Source of the DNA: Cyanobacteria bacterium UBA8156
GTDB lineage: Bacteria > Cyanobacteriota > Cyanobacteriia > Pseudanabaenales > Pseudanabaenaceae
Length of the DNA: 6,031 bases
Direction: 5' to 3'
Assembly (NCBI GenBank): GCA_003456125.1
Contig: DMPD01000323.1
Location: 1,451-7,481 of the forward strand
Part shown: positions 1-6,031 of the stretch, piece after piece
Position numbering within the stretch: the stretch's first letter is position 1
How the letters are laid out: every line of letters starts with the position of its first letter
Made by a program: the position numbers and the translations under genes
The notes under the pieces: model-generated
What the model was told of the DNA's origin: nothing
The model's input: the letters and a program-made list of their open reading frames with translations, nothing else
The model's database searches: none

Positions 1-36
1 GCTTGGATGTATGGGCTTGGATGTATGGGCTTGGAT
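1..36 (+). repeat. 14-bp tandem repeat (about 2.6 copies) over the crtE start region
   Basis: The unit GCTTGGATGTATGG occurs at 1-14 and 15-28, and its first 8 bases recur at 29-36. The array begins at the window edge and may extend to the left. It supplies four ATG triplets (7, 11, 21 and 25). Those at 7 and 25 are in the crtE frame. The one at 11 stops at 38-40, and the one at 21 stops near 124. Because 14 is not a multiple of 3, gain or loss of one unit would shift the frame of anything started upstream of the array. Confidence 0.85.
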
Positions 37-924
37 TTAGCGGAGTACCTGAAGACGCGGCAGCAGGAAGTCGAAGCAGCCTTGGATCGGGCGATCGCCG
101 TGGTCTATCCCGAAACGTTGTTTGAGGCGATGCGCTACTCTCTGTTGGTGGGGGGCAAGCGGCTGCGTCCCATCCTGTGTTTGGCCGCCTGTGAACTGGC
201 CGGCGGCGAGCGCCAACAGGCCATGGCGGTGGCCTGTGCCCTGGAGATGGTGCACACCATGTCGTTGATCCACGACGATTTGCCGGCCATGGACAACGAT
301 GATTTGCGGCGCGGCCAACCCACCAATCACAAGGTGTACGGCGAGGCCATGGCCATTTTGGCGGGGGATGCCCTGTTGGCCTACGCTTTTGAGCATGCGA
401 TCGAAGGTACCTTAGCGGTCTATCCCGAAATTCCGCCGGCGCGTCTGTTGCGGGTGGCCAGCCGGTTGGCCCGGGCGATCGCCGGCCACGGGTTGGTGGG
501 GGGGCAGGTGGTGGACTTGGCTTCGGAGGGGCAGCCGAATGTGACCGCCGAAACCCTGGAATTTATTCACACCCACAAAACCGGGGCGTTGTTGGAGGTG
601 GCGGTGTTGAGCGGGGCTTGGGTCGCCGGGGCCAGCGAAGAATTGAGTGCAGCCCTCCGCCGGTACGCCGCGGCGATCGGGTTGGCGTTTCAGATTGTGG
701 ACGACATTTTGGATTTGACCGGCACGGCCGAGGAATTGGGGAAATCCCCCGGCAAAGACGCGGCGGCGCAAAAGATGACCTACCCGCGGTTGTGGGGGAT
801 CGCGGCTTCACAGGCCAAGGCGGATGCGTTAATCGCCGAAGCCAAAGCGGTGTTGGCGCCCTACGGCGCAGCCGCCCAGCCGTTGCAGGCTTTAGCAGAT
901 TTCATTATCCATCGGAAGAACTGA
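7..924 (+). CDS. crtE: Geranylgeranyl diphosphate synthase (CrtE/IspA family polyprenyl synthetase)
   Basis: This cytosolic prenyltransferase condenses isopentenyl diphosphate with allylic diphosphates to give the C20 GGPP used for carotenoids, the chlorophyll phytyl chain and tocopherol or quinone tails. Counting from ATG 7 (305 aa), the sequence shows GGKRLRP at 49-55, the first Asp-rich motif DDLPAMD at 90-96 (the DD-x4-D bacterial/plant form), RRG at 101-103, GQVVD at 166-170 and the second Asp-rich motif DDILD at 232-236. The residues Met-Ser just before the first motif (85-86) match plant and cyanobacterial GGPP synthases, which favours GGPP over FPP as product. The start is uncertain. 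ATG 25 gives 299 aa, closest to the family's usual N-terminus. ATG 7 adds six repeat-encoded residues. The frame is also open to the window edge, and no clear Shine-Dalgarno is visible. It is followed after 12 bp by a PAP2-like gene, a recurrent cyanobacterial arrangement. Confidence 0.95.
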   Translation: MYGLGCMGLDLAEYLKTRQQEVEAALDRAIAVVYPETLFEAMRYSLLVGGKRLRPILCLAACELAGGERQQAMAVACALEMVHTMSLIHDDLPAMDNDDLRRGQPTNHKVYGEAMAILAGDALLAYAFEHAIEGTLAVYPEIPPARLLRVASRLARAIAGHGLVGGQVVDLASEGQPNVTAETLEFIHTHKTGALLEVAVLSGAWVAGASEELSAALRRYAAAIGLAFQIVDDILDLTGTAEELGKSPGKDAAAQKMTYPRLWGIAASQAKADALIAEAKAVLAPYGAAAQPLQALADFIIHRKN

Positions 925-936
925 CCGGATCCAACC

Positions 937-1383
937 ATGGCAGACCCGACGATTGTTTTGGGAAACCGCATTTTGTGGGGAGCCGTGGCCGCTAGCCTCA
1001 GCGCCCAGAGCCTCAAATTGATCCTGGTGTTGGTACAAGAGCGGGCCTGGCGACCCCGGGTGTTGTTTGAGACCGGCGGCATGCCCAGTTCCCATTCGGC
1101 CTTGGTGACGGCTTTGGCCGCAGGGATTGGCAAAACCCAGGGCTGGGATAGTCCCGCCTTTGCGATCGCCACGGTGTTTGCGATTGTGGTGATGTACGAC
1201 GCCACGGGCATTCGCCGGGCGGCGGGCAACCAAGCCAAGGCCATCAACCAAATCGTGAGCGAGGTGTTGGCCCCCCACCACGATTTGGGGATCGATCCCC
1301 TCAAGGAATTGTTGGGGCACACGCCGTTGCAGGTGGTGGTGGGCTCCCTCTGGGGTTTGGCGATCGCCTGGTTTGGGATTTAA
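937..1383 (+). CDS. Divergent PAP2 family (DUF212/YuiD-like) membrane protein
   Basis: This is a 148-residue integral membrane protein of the divergent PAP2 family, often labelled acid phosphatase/vanadium-dependent haloperoxidase-related. Visible family motifs are GGMPSSHSA at 47-55, with the Ser-His core of PAP2-type phosphatases, then MYDATGIRRAAGNQA at 86-100 and KELLGHTP at 123-130. Hydrophobic stretches near 12-33, 72-87 and 130-147 are probable membrane segments. Length is typical for the family. The substrate is not established. The PAP2 resemblance suggests hydrolysis of a phosphorylated lipid or diphosphate, and its place 12 bp after crtE makes a prenyl diphosphate a reasonable guess, but only a guess. 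The ATG at 937 is the first in frame after the crtE stop, and no strong ribosome binding site is visible. Its TAA stop directly abuts the cobU start codon, so coupled translation is likely. Confidence 0.9.
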   Translation: MADPTIVLGNRILWGAVAASLSAQSLKLILVLVQERAWRPRVLFETGGMPSSHSALVTALAAGIGKTQGWDSPAFAIATVFAIVVMYDATGIRRAAGNQAKAINQIVSEVLAPHHDLGIDPLKELLGHTPLQVVVGSLWGLAIAWFGI

Positions 1384-1923
1384 GTGTTGATTTTGGTAAA
1401 CGGGGCGGTACGCTCAGGTAAAAGTGTGTGGGCGGAGCATTTGGCCCAGCAGAGCGGGTTGCCGGTGACCTATGTGGCCACGGCGATGCCCGACCCTGGG
1501 GATGCCGAGTGGGCGGCCCGGTTGCAGGCCCATCGCGATCGCCGGCCGGCCCATTGGCAGACCCAAGAGGTGCCGTTGCATCTGGTGGAGGCGTTGACGG
1601 TGGAGAGTCCGCCCCAATGTTTGGTGGTGGATGCCTTGGGCACCTGGGTCGCCAACCGCTTGGCTTGGGATTGGGACACCTGGCGAGGGGAAGTCCAGCG
1701 CCTGGTGGCGATCGCCCGGGAGAGTCCCCACACCCTCATTATGGTGGCGGAAGAAACGGGGTGGGGGGTGGTGCCGCCCTACGAGAGCGGTCGCGCCTTT
1801 CGCGATCGCTTGGGAAACCTCAGCCGGGAGTTGGGGCGCGTCGCCGATCGGGTATATTTGGTTGTCGCCGGGCACGTCTTGGATTTGCGGTTGTTGGGAA
1901 CACCTTTGCCGGAGTTTTTATGA
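1384..1923 (+). CDS. cobU: Adenosylcobinamide kinase / adenosylcobinamide-phosphate guanylyltransferase
   Basis: This bifunctional cytoplasmic enzyme (CobU, also CobP) phosphorylates adenosylcobinamide and then transfers GMP to give adenosylcobinamide-GDP, the activated form used by CobS to attach the lower ligand of cobamides. The 179-residue protein shows an N-terminal P-loop GAVRSGKS at 7-14. HRDRRP follows at 50-55, whose His50 corresponds by motif to the guanylylated histidine of Salmonella CobU. A Walker-B-like VVDALGTW lies at 71-78, ETGWGVVP at 124-131, and RDRLGNLSREL at 140-150. The DALGTW form is the usual cyanobacterial variant of DCLTLW. The start is GTG 1384, immediately after the previous gene's TAA. 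TTG 1387 would remove one residue and cannot be excluded. The 3' end overlaps the next gene by 4 bp (ATGA at 1920-1923). Length and motifs look intact. Confidence 0.95.
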   Translation: MLILVNGAVRSGKSVWAEHLAQQSGLPVTYVATAMPDPGDAEWAARLQAHRDRRPAHWQTQEVPLHLVEALTVESPPQCLVVDALGTWVANRLAWDWDTWRGEVQRLVAIARESPHTLIMVAEETGWGVVPPYESGRAFRDRLGNLSRELGRVADRVYLVVAGHVLDLRLLGTPLPEFL

Positions 1924-3647
1924 ACCGGTCGATCAACGGGTCTATACACAGAACATTGGCCCTGGGAGCGTTGGTGGTGCTGGTCGGCCCGGTGGCCGCC
2001 GTAGGGGTCGAACAGGGGGACGTGGTCGAGCTGAACGGGGTGACCGCCAAGGCCCAGTGGTGGCGGCGACCGGAGGGTTTTTATATTGAAGAAAGCTGGT
2101 TTGAGGGGGTGTTGGGGGGGGAGCTCCTCAGCAGCGAGCGGGTAGAGCAACAGCGGGTGAAGTGGTATTCCAGTCCGTTTTTTGTGGGTACGCGGCACGA
2201 TCGCCCGGTGCGCTTCCGGTATTTCAATCTGCAACCCCTGCTTGAAAGCTGGGCCCCCACGGTGCGGGGCAAGGTTTTGCGTTTGACGACGCCGGCTGTG
2301 GCCGTTACCGCCCTGCGGCGCAGTCCTCAGCCCTGGGGCGATCGCCTGGCTTTGGATTTGAGCGGGCCGGCTCCATGGCAACTGAGCCGGGAAGGGAACA
2401 CCGTCACGCTGGTGGTGGGGGCCGAGGGCAGTGCGGGTCTGGGGGAAGGTGCAGGCATCGGCAAGCTGGTGGAAACCCTGGCGGTGCAAACCCGCAGCCG
2501 CCAAACCCAGCTGCGGCTGGGGGTCAAACCGGAAGCCGTGGTGCAGGTGGCCACCTTGGCCGATCCTCCCCGCCTCATTGTGGATGTGCGCAGCGAGGTG
2601 GTTGCCAACGATCGCGAGATTGCCTGGGCCGAGGGCCTCCGCTACCGCGAGCAGACGGTGACGACCGGCACCGGGCGTGCTTTCCCCAGCCAAACCCTGG
2701 AAATCAACCTGCGGCAGCCGGGCTTAAAACTGCGGCCCCTCTGGAACCGAACCACGGGCATGGTGGGCACCATGACCCTGCCATTGTTGGCCGATCGCAA
2801 CGGTGTGGCCGCCGCCTTGAATGGTGGCTTTTTCAACGTGAACCGACAGTTGCCGGTGGGCCCGGTGCGGTTTGAGGGGCGCTGGTTGGCGGGCCCGGTG
2901 CTGGAGCGGGGGGCGATCGCCTGGAACGACGAAGGACAAGTGGCAATCGAGCGGCTGCGGTACCAAGAAGAAATTGTCGTGGGCGAGCGGGTGGTACCCT
3001 TAGCCGAACTCAACAGCGGTTACGTGCGGGCCGGCATCGCCCGGTACACGCGGGACTGGGGCACCGTGTATCGCCCCCTGACGGACAACGAAACCATTGT
3101 GACCGTGCAACCGCAAAACGGGGCTTTGCGGATCGGGGCGCGGCAAGCGGGGGGTGCTGCCGGTACACGGGCTTTTGCCATTCCCCCCAACGGCTATTTG
3201 CTGGTGGCCCGCAATGCCGGCGAAGCTTTGGCGGTGCTGACCGAAGGGGCTGCCGTACAAGGCACCGCCCGCACCGTACCGCCGGTGTTTAGCGAGTTGC
3301 CCTACGGGTTGGGGGGCGGTCCACTGCTGTTGAAAGAAGGGCAAACGGTCTTAGACACCAACCGCGAGGGTTTTCGGCCACCCTTCGATCGCCAGGGAGC
3401 GCCCCGCAGCGTGGTGGCCACCACCGTCAACGGCACCCTGTTGTTGACCGCCATTGGGGGCACGCCAACCCTCCTCGAAACCATTGAGGTGTTGCGGCAA
3501 CTGGGGGCCCACAACGCCCTGAACCTGGATGGCGGTGGCTCCAGCACCCTGTACCTGGGCGGTCGGGTACGCAATCGGCGACAACTGCGGCCCATCCACA
3601 ACGCCCTGGGGATTGTGTTGGCACCGCCGCCCCTCGAATCCTTCTAA
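1920..3647 (+). CDS. Exported phosphodiester glycosidase (NAGPA-domain) protein
   Basis: A 575-residue protein whose ATG overlaps the cobU stop (ATGA). Residues 1-28 form a signal peptide: Arg/His-containing start, hydrophobic core at about 12-25, and Ala-rich end near PVAAVG, so export to the periplasm or cell surface is likely. Residues 34-115 resemble the stalk or copper-amine-oxidase-N-like module of cyanobacterial homologues (VELNG, then KWYSSP at 81-86). Two AMIN-like beta segments follow at about 118-167 and 183-225. The C-terminal half (about 265-569) is the phosphodiester glycosidase domain, with NGGFF at 301-305, GLGGGPLL at 463-470, APRS at 494-497 and NLDGGGSSTLY at 535-545. The family is named for the human uncovering enzyme that removes GlcNAc from a GlcNAc-phospho-mannose diester. 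Bacterial substrates are largely unknown. The frame stays open back to 1428, but that part overlaps cobU and is not coding. The next gene begins 8 bp downstream. Confidence 0.9.
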   Translation: MNRSINGSIHRTLALGALVVLVGPVAAVGVEQGDVVELNGVTAKAQWWRRPEGFYIEESWFEGVLGGELLSSERVEQQRVKWYSSPFFVGTRHDRPVRFRYFNLQPLLESWAPTVRGKVLRLTTPAVAVTALRRSPQPWGDRLALDLSGPAPWQLSREGNTVTLVVGAEGSAGLGEGAGIGKLVETLAVQTRSRQTQLRLGVKPEAVVQVATLADPPRLIVDVRSEVVANDREIAWAEGLRYREQTVTTGTGRAFPSQTLEINLRQPGLKLRPLWNRTTGMVGTMTLPLLADRNGVAAALNGGFFNVNRQLPVGPVRFEGRWLAGPVLERGAIAWNDEGQVAIERLRYQEEIVVGERVVPLAELNSGYVRAGIARYTRDWGTVYRPLTDNETIVTVQPQNGALRIGARQAGGAAGTRAFAIPPNGYLLVARNAGEALAVLTEGAAVQGTARTVPPVFSELPYGLGGGPLLLKEGQTVLDTNREGFRPPFDRQGAPRSVVATTVNGTLLLTAIGGTPTLLETIEVLRQLGAHNALNLDGGGSSTLYLGGRVRNRRQLRPIHNALGIVLAPPPLESF

Positions 3648-3650
3648 GGA
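3646..3650 (+). promoter_or_regulatory. Shine-Dalgarno for the GT41-like gene
   Basis: AAGGA overlaps the last two bases of the preceding TAA stop and lies 5 bases before GTG 3656. It is the clearest ribosome binding site in the window and supports the GTG start. The overlap with the upstream stop suggests that translation of the two genes is coupled. Confidence 0.65.
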
Positions 3651-3655
3651 AAACC

Positions 3656-5716
3656 GTGAGCGACATCCCCCCACTGCGCGATCGCCTGCGGGCCGAAGAT
3701 TGGGCCGGGGCCCTGGCCCTGGCTCCCGACCTCTGGTGGCAGGGCATCGCCTATTTGGTAGCCGGCGAAGAAGAAGCCGCCCAAACCGCTTGGCTCGCGG
3801 CGATCGCCGACCTATCGGCAACGGACGGGATGGCCCAACAAAGCCGGTTGGCCGACCTCCTGGGTACCGAGAGCGCCCATTGGCGGGAATTGGGGTATGG
3901 CACCCGCGCTTGGCTATTGAGCCGCTATGCTTGTGAAATGGCGCCGACCCCAGCCAATTGGGCCCAAGCGGTGGCCGATGCCCTGGCGGCGGGTCTGGAC
4001 ACCTGGGAAGAAGACCTGGAGCACGTCACCGGCGAGTTCCCGGCCTTGGCCCTAACGCTGTTGTTGACCGTACCCGATCGCCCCGTCGCCCAACGGTTCT
4101 TGCACCCTTACCGAACCCAACCGAGCTTTCAGGAACAGGTGTTGGCTCGGCTGTTGCCCCAATTGCTGGCGGTACCCCTCCCCCAGCCCCTAGCGATCAC
4201 CCGGTGCTGGGCCGAATTTTGTGCCGAAGTGGGGCCCCATCGTCCCGACGTGTTGGCCACCCTCGCCAACTACTACCAAAACATTGGTGAGAATGCCGTT
4301 AGCGTGCCCTACGCCGAAAGGTTGTGGCACCTCAGCACCACTCCTCCCCAGCAGGTGGCCGCCAGTTACCTTTGGGTGCGGGGATTGATGCAGGCCGGCG
4401 GCCGGTTTAGCGAAGCAGCCACCGTGTACGAACGCTACCAAGCCGCCGCCCAAGCCGTTTTGGCCCAAGACCGGGCGTTGCCCACCCCCGAACTCCTCAG
4501 CTTCATGACCGCCGGGGCTTTTCACCTCTACTTTGGCGATCGCCCCCAACCCACCCATACTTTTTTCCGCCAACTGGGAGAGTTCGGGCAACGGCATTTG
4601 CAGCAACGGTACGGTGTATTTTTGCCCCACAAACCCCAAGGCGATCGCCTGCGGGTGGGTTATTTGTCGGAGTGTTTCCGGCGGCATTCGGTGGGGTGGT
4701 TGGCCCGCTGGTTGCTGCGGCACCACGATCGCCAAGCCTTCGAGGTTTTCACCTACTCGCTGATCCCCACCGGCGACGACCTCCACCAAGATTTTGCCGC
4801 CCACAGCCACTTGGTGCCCCTGTCCTTGGCCATGCCCATTGCGGAAATCGCCACCCGGATTCAGCAAGACGGTTTGGATATGTTGGTGGACTTGGATAGC
4901 TTGACCTCTAGCCACGGCTGCGGCGTGATGGCCCTGCAACCGGCCCGCCATCAACTCACCTGGTTGGGCAGCGATGCCGCCGAAGTGCCCGCCGTCGAGG
5001 GCTTCCTTGCCGATCCCTACGTCCTATCGCCGGAAGCCGCCCAAGCCTACGGCAATACCCCCAAAATCCTGCCCCAAACCTATATCGCCGTCGATGGCTT
5101 TGAAGTGGGAGTGCCCAACCGTCGCCGCCGCGATCTGGAAATTCCCGAAGAGGCCGTGGTGTACTTCAGCGCCCAAGCCCCCTACAAACGCCATCCCGAC
5201 ACCTTCCGGCGGCAAATGCAAATCCTCAAAGCCGTACCCGACAGCTACTTTGTCCTGAAGGGGGGCGATCGCCACGTTCTGGAACAATACGCCACGGCGA
5301 TCGCCCTCGAAGCAGGAGTCAATCCCCAACGCTTGCGGGTTTTGGCTGGCGATCCCAGCGAAGAAATCCACCGCGCCAACCTGGCGATCGCCGACGTGAT
5401 CTTGGATACCTATCCCTACAACGGCGCCACCACCACCCTCGAAGCCCTGTGGCTGGAAATCCCCTTGGTAACGCAAGTGGGGCAGCAGTTCAGCGCCCGC
5501 AACAGCTACACCATGCTGGTCAACGCCGGCATCCGCGAAGGCATCGCCTGGAGTCCCGAAGAATACATAAACTGGGGCATTCGCCTGGGGGAAGACCGGG
5601 AACTCCGGCAGCACATCCGAGCAAAACTCCGACTCAGCAAACAGAGCGCCCCCCTCTGGGACAGCCGCACCTTTGCCCGCCATGTCGAAGACCTCTATCG
5701 GCAAATGGCTGCCTAG
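3656..5716 (+). CDS. SPINDLY/O-GlcNAc-transferase-like glycosyltransferase (GT41)
   Basis: A 686-residue protein without signal peptide, so probably cytoplasmic. The C-terminal half (about 330-685) is a Glyco_transf_41 catalytic region. RLRVGYLSECFRRHSVGW (331-348) contains His344 at the position of the conserved OGT/SPY histidine. It continues with IDML-type VDLDSLT (411-417), TWLGSD (435-440), LADPYVL (451-457), LPQTYIAVDGFEV (472-484), YFSAQAPYKRHPDT (503-516, with Lys511), IHRANLAIADVILDTYPYNG (571-590) and ARNSYTM (614-620). These match the cyanobacterial branch of the family closely. Residues 1-300 are helical and Ala/Leu/Gln-rich, with only degenerate TPR-like helices (about 200-270). 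Family members transfer GlcNAc (OGT) or fucose (SPY) to Ser/Thr. Donor and acceptor here cannot be read from sequence. GTG 3656 is supported by AAGGA. This is the last gene of the operon and is followed by a hairpin. Confidence 0.92.
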   Translation: MSDIPPLRDRLRAEDWAGALALAPDLWWQGIAYLVAGEEEAAQTAWLAAIADLSATDGMAQQSRLADLLGTESAHWRELGYGTRAWLLSRYACEMAPTPANWAQAVADALAAGLDTWEEDLEHVTGEFPALALTLLLTVPDRPVAQRFLHPYRTQPSFQEQVLARLLPQLLAVPLPQPLAITRCWAEFCAEVGPHRPDVLATLANYYQNIGENAVSVPYAERLWHLSTTPPQQVAASYLWVRGLMQAGGRFSEAATVYERYQAAAQAVLAQDRALPTPELLSFMTAGAFHLYFGDRPQPTHTFFRQLGEFGQRHLQQRYGVFLPHKPQGDRLRVGYLSECFRRHSVGWLARWLLRHHDRQAFEVFTYSLIPTGDDLHQDFAAHSHLVPLSLAMPIAEIATRIQQDGLDMLVDLDSLTSSHGCGVMALQPARHQLTWLGSDAAEVPAVEGFLADPYVLSPEAAQAYGNTPKILPQTYIAVDGFEVGVPNRRRRDLEIPEEAVVYFSAQAPYKRHPDTFRRQMQILKAVPDSYFVLKGGDRHVLEQYATAIALEAGVNPQRLRVLAGDPSEEIHRANLAIADVILDTYPYNGATTTLEALWLEIPLVTQVGQQFSARNSYTMLVNAGIREGIAWSPEEYINWGIRLGEDRELRQHIRAKLRLSKQSAPLWDSRTFARHVEDLYRQMAA

Positions 5717-5726
5717 CTCCTACTTT

Positions 5727-5751
5727 CCCCTCTCCCGTTCGGGGAGAGGGG
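5727..5751. terminator. Hairpin between convergent genes (candidate bidirectional terminator or REP-like palindrome)
   Basis: The left arm CCCCTCTCCC (5727-5736) pairs perfectly with GGGAGAGGGG (5742-5751) around the 5-base loop GTTCG. It lies 10 bp after the stop of the + strand glycosyltransferase gene and 10 bp from the stop of the - strand ilvC, a natural place for a shared terminator. Neither side has a T-run, so it is not a textbook rho-independent terminator. The CCCTCTCCC/GGGAGAGGG core also resembles palindromes dispersed in intergenic regions of many bacteria. Confidence 0.6.
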
Positions 5752-5761
5752 TCGGGGAATA

Positions 5762-6031
5762 TCAAGCCTCGATCTTTTTCAGCCAGCTAAACATCGCCCG
5801 CAGGTCTTTGCCCACCGCTTCGATCGGGTGTTCCGCCTCTTGGCGGCGCATGGCCGTAAACCCAGGCTTGCCCGCTTGGTTTTCCAACACAAACTCCCGC
5901 GCAAATTGTCCCGATTGGATCTCGCTCAAGATTTTGCGCATTTCCGCCCGGGTGGCATCGTTCACAATGCGGGGGCCGCGGGTATAGTCGCCGTATTCCG
6001 CCGTGTTGGAAATGCTGTAGCGCATGTTGGC
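5762..6031 (-). CDS. ilvC: Ketol-acid reductoisomerase, C-terminal part (start outside the window)
   Basis: Only the last 89 residues and the TGA stop (5764-5762) are present; the gene continues past the right edge. The enzyme uses NAD(P)H and Mg2+ to isomerise and reduce acetolactate or acetohydroxybutyrate in valine, leucine and isoleucine synthesis. The visible part is the end of the helical C-terminal domain of the short (class I) form. It has [20 protein letters not shown], where the [10 protein letters not shown] segment carries the conserved Ser of the substrate pocket, then [10 protein letters not shown] and [19 protein letters not shown] at the C-terminus. The fragment shows no frameshift. 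It converges on the five-gene operon with a 45-bp gap, so it belongs to a separate transcription unit. Confidence 0.95.
   Translation of the reverse strand, partial: ANMRYSISNTAEYGDYTRGPRIVNDATRAEMRKILSEIQSGQFAREFVLENQAGKPGFTAMRRQEAEHPIEAVGKDLRAMFSWLKKIEA

Larger units (their letters stand above)
91..5391. repeat. Dispersed HIP1 octamers (GCGATCGC), 16 copies
   Basis: Copies start at 91, 475, 1162, 1360, 1535, 1708, 1802, 2338, 2913, 3678, 3800, 4536, 4641, 5265, 5297 and 5384 (hand count). At about 60% G+C, roughly 0.2 copies would be expected by chance in 6 kb. HIP1 is a well-known cyanobacterial signature. All copies lie inside coding regions, and none falls in the ilvC fragment or in the gaps. 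Confidence 0.9.

Noticed and set aside
1287..1300. Perfect palindrome GGGGATCGATCCCC
   Set aside because: It lies inside the PAP2-like coding sequence where the encoded residues (LGIDPLKE region) are family-conserved. It has no loop and no partner copies were noticed, so it is probably coincidental.
1428..1919. In-frame upstream extension of the phosphodiester glycosidase reading frame, giving 739 residues
   Set aside because: It lies wholly over cobU in another frame, reads as Gly/Arg-rich low-complexity sequence, and the ATG at 1920 is followed at once by a good signal peptide.
1779..2693. 304-codon open frame on the - strand
   Set aside because: It is antisense to cobU and the glycosidase, is His/Gln/Pro-rich with no recognisable family motif, and is typical of spurious open frames opposite GC-rich genes.
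4190..4954. 254-codon open frame on the - strand
   Set aside because: It is antisense to the GT41 catalytic region, is Gly/Gln/His-rich with no domain signature, and the + strand gene here has strong family motifs.
5024..5704. 226-codon open frame on the - strand
   Set aside because: It is antisense to the most conserved part of the GT41 domain, and its sequence looks like a reverse-complement shadow.

Overview
The window is about 6 kb of GC-rich DNA (roughly 60% G+C by spot counts) from a cyanobacterium. Three things point there: at least 16 copies of the HIP1 octamer GCGATCGC, proteins that look cyanobacterial throughout, and a gene pair (crtE followed by a divergent PAP2-like membrane protein gene) that recurs in cyanobacteria. 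I cannot name the species.

Layout: five genes run on the + strand with junctions of 12, 0, -4 and 8 bp, so they look like one co-transcribed unit. In order they are crtE (geranylgeranyl diphosphate synthase; its true start may lie just outside the left edge), a divergent PAP2 (DUF212/YuiD-like) membrane protein, cobU (adenosylcobinamide kinase/guanylyltransferase, cobamide nucleotide-loop assembly), an exported phosphodiester glycosidase (NAGPA-domain) protein with a cyanobacterial-type N-terminal module, and a 686-residue SPINDLY/O-GlcNAc-transferase-like (GT41) glycosyltransferase. A 45-bp gap holding a 10-bp-stem hairpin follows. The window ends inside ilvC (ketol-acid reductoisomerase), which runs on the - strand and converges on the operon.

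How the genes may work together: crtE makes the C20 prenyl diphosphate for carotenoids, chlorophyll phytyl tails and related lipids. The PAP2-like neighbour has a phosphatase-type motif and could act on a phosphorylated lipid, but that is inference. cobU is a housekeeping cobamide gene with no obvious biochemical tie to the others. The last two genes are both glycan-related, one exported and one cytoplasmic, and may handle related sugar modifications.

No mobile element, CRISPR array, tRNA or rRNA was seen, and no gap between genes exceeds 45 bp. The points most worth a second look are the glycosidase/glycosyltransferase pair, a 14-bp tandem repeat covering the crtE start region, a change in GC skew in mid-window, and the convergent-gene hairpin.
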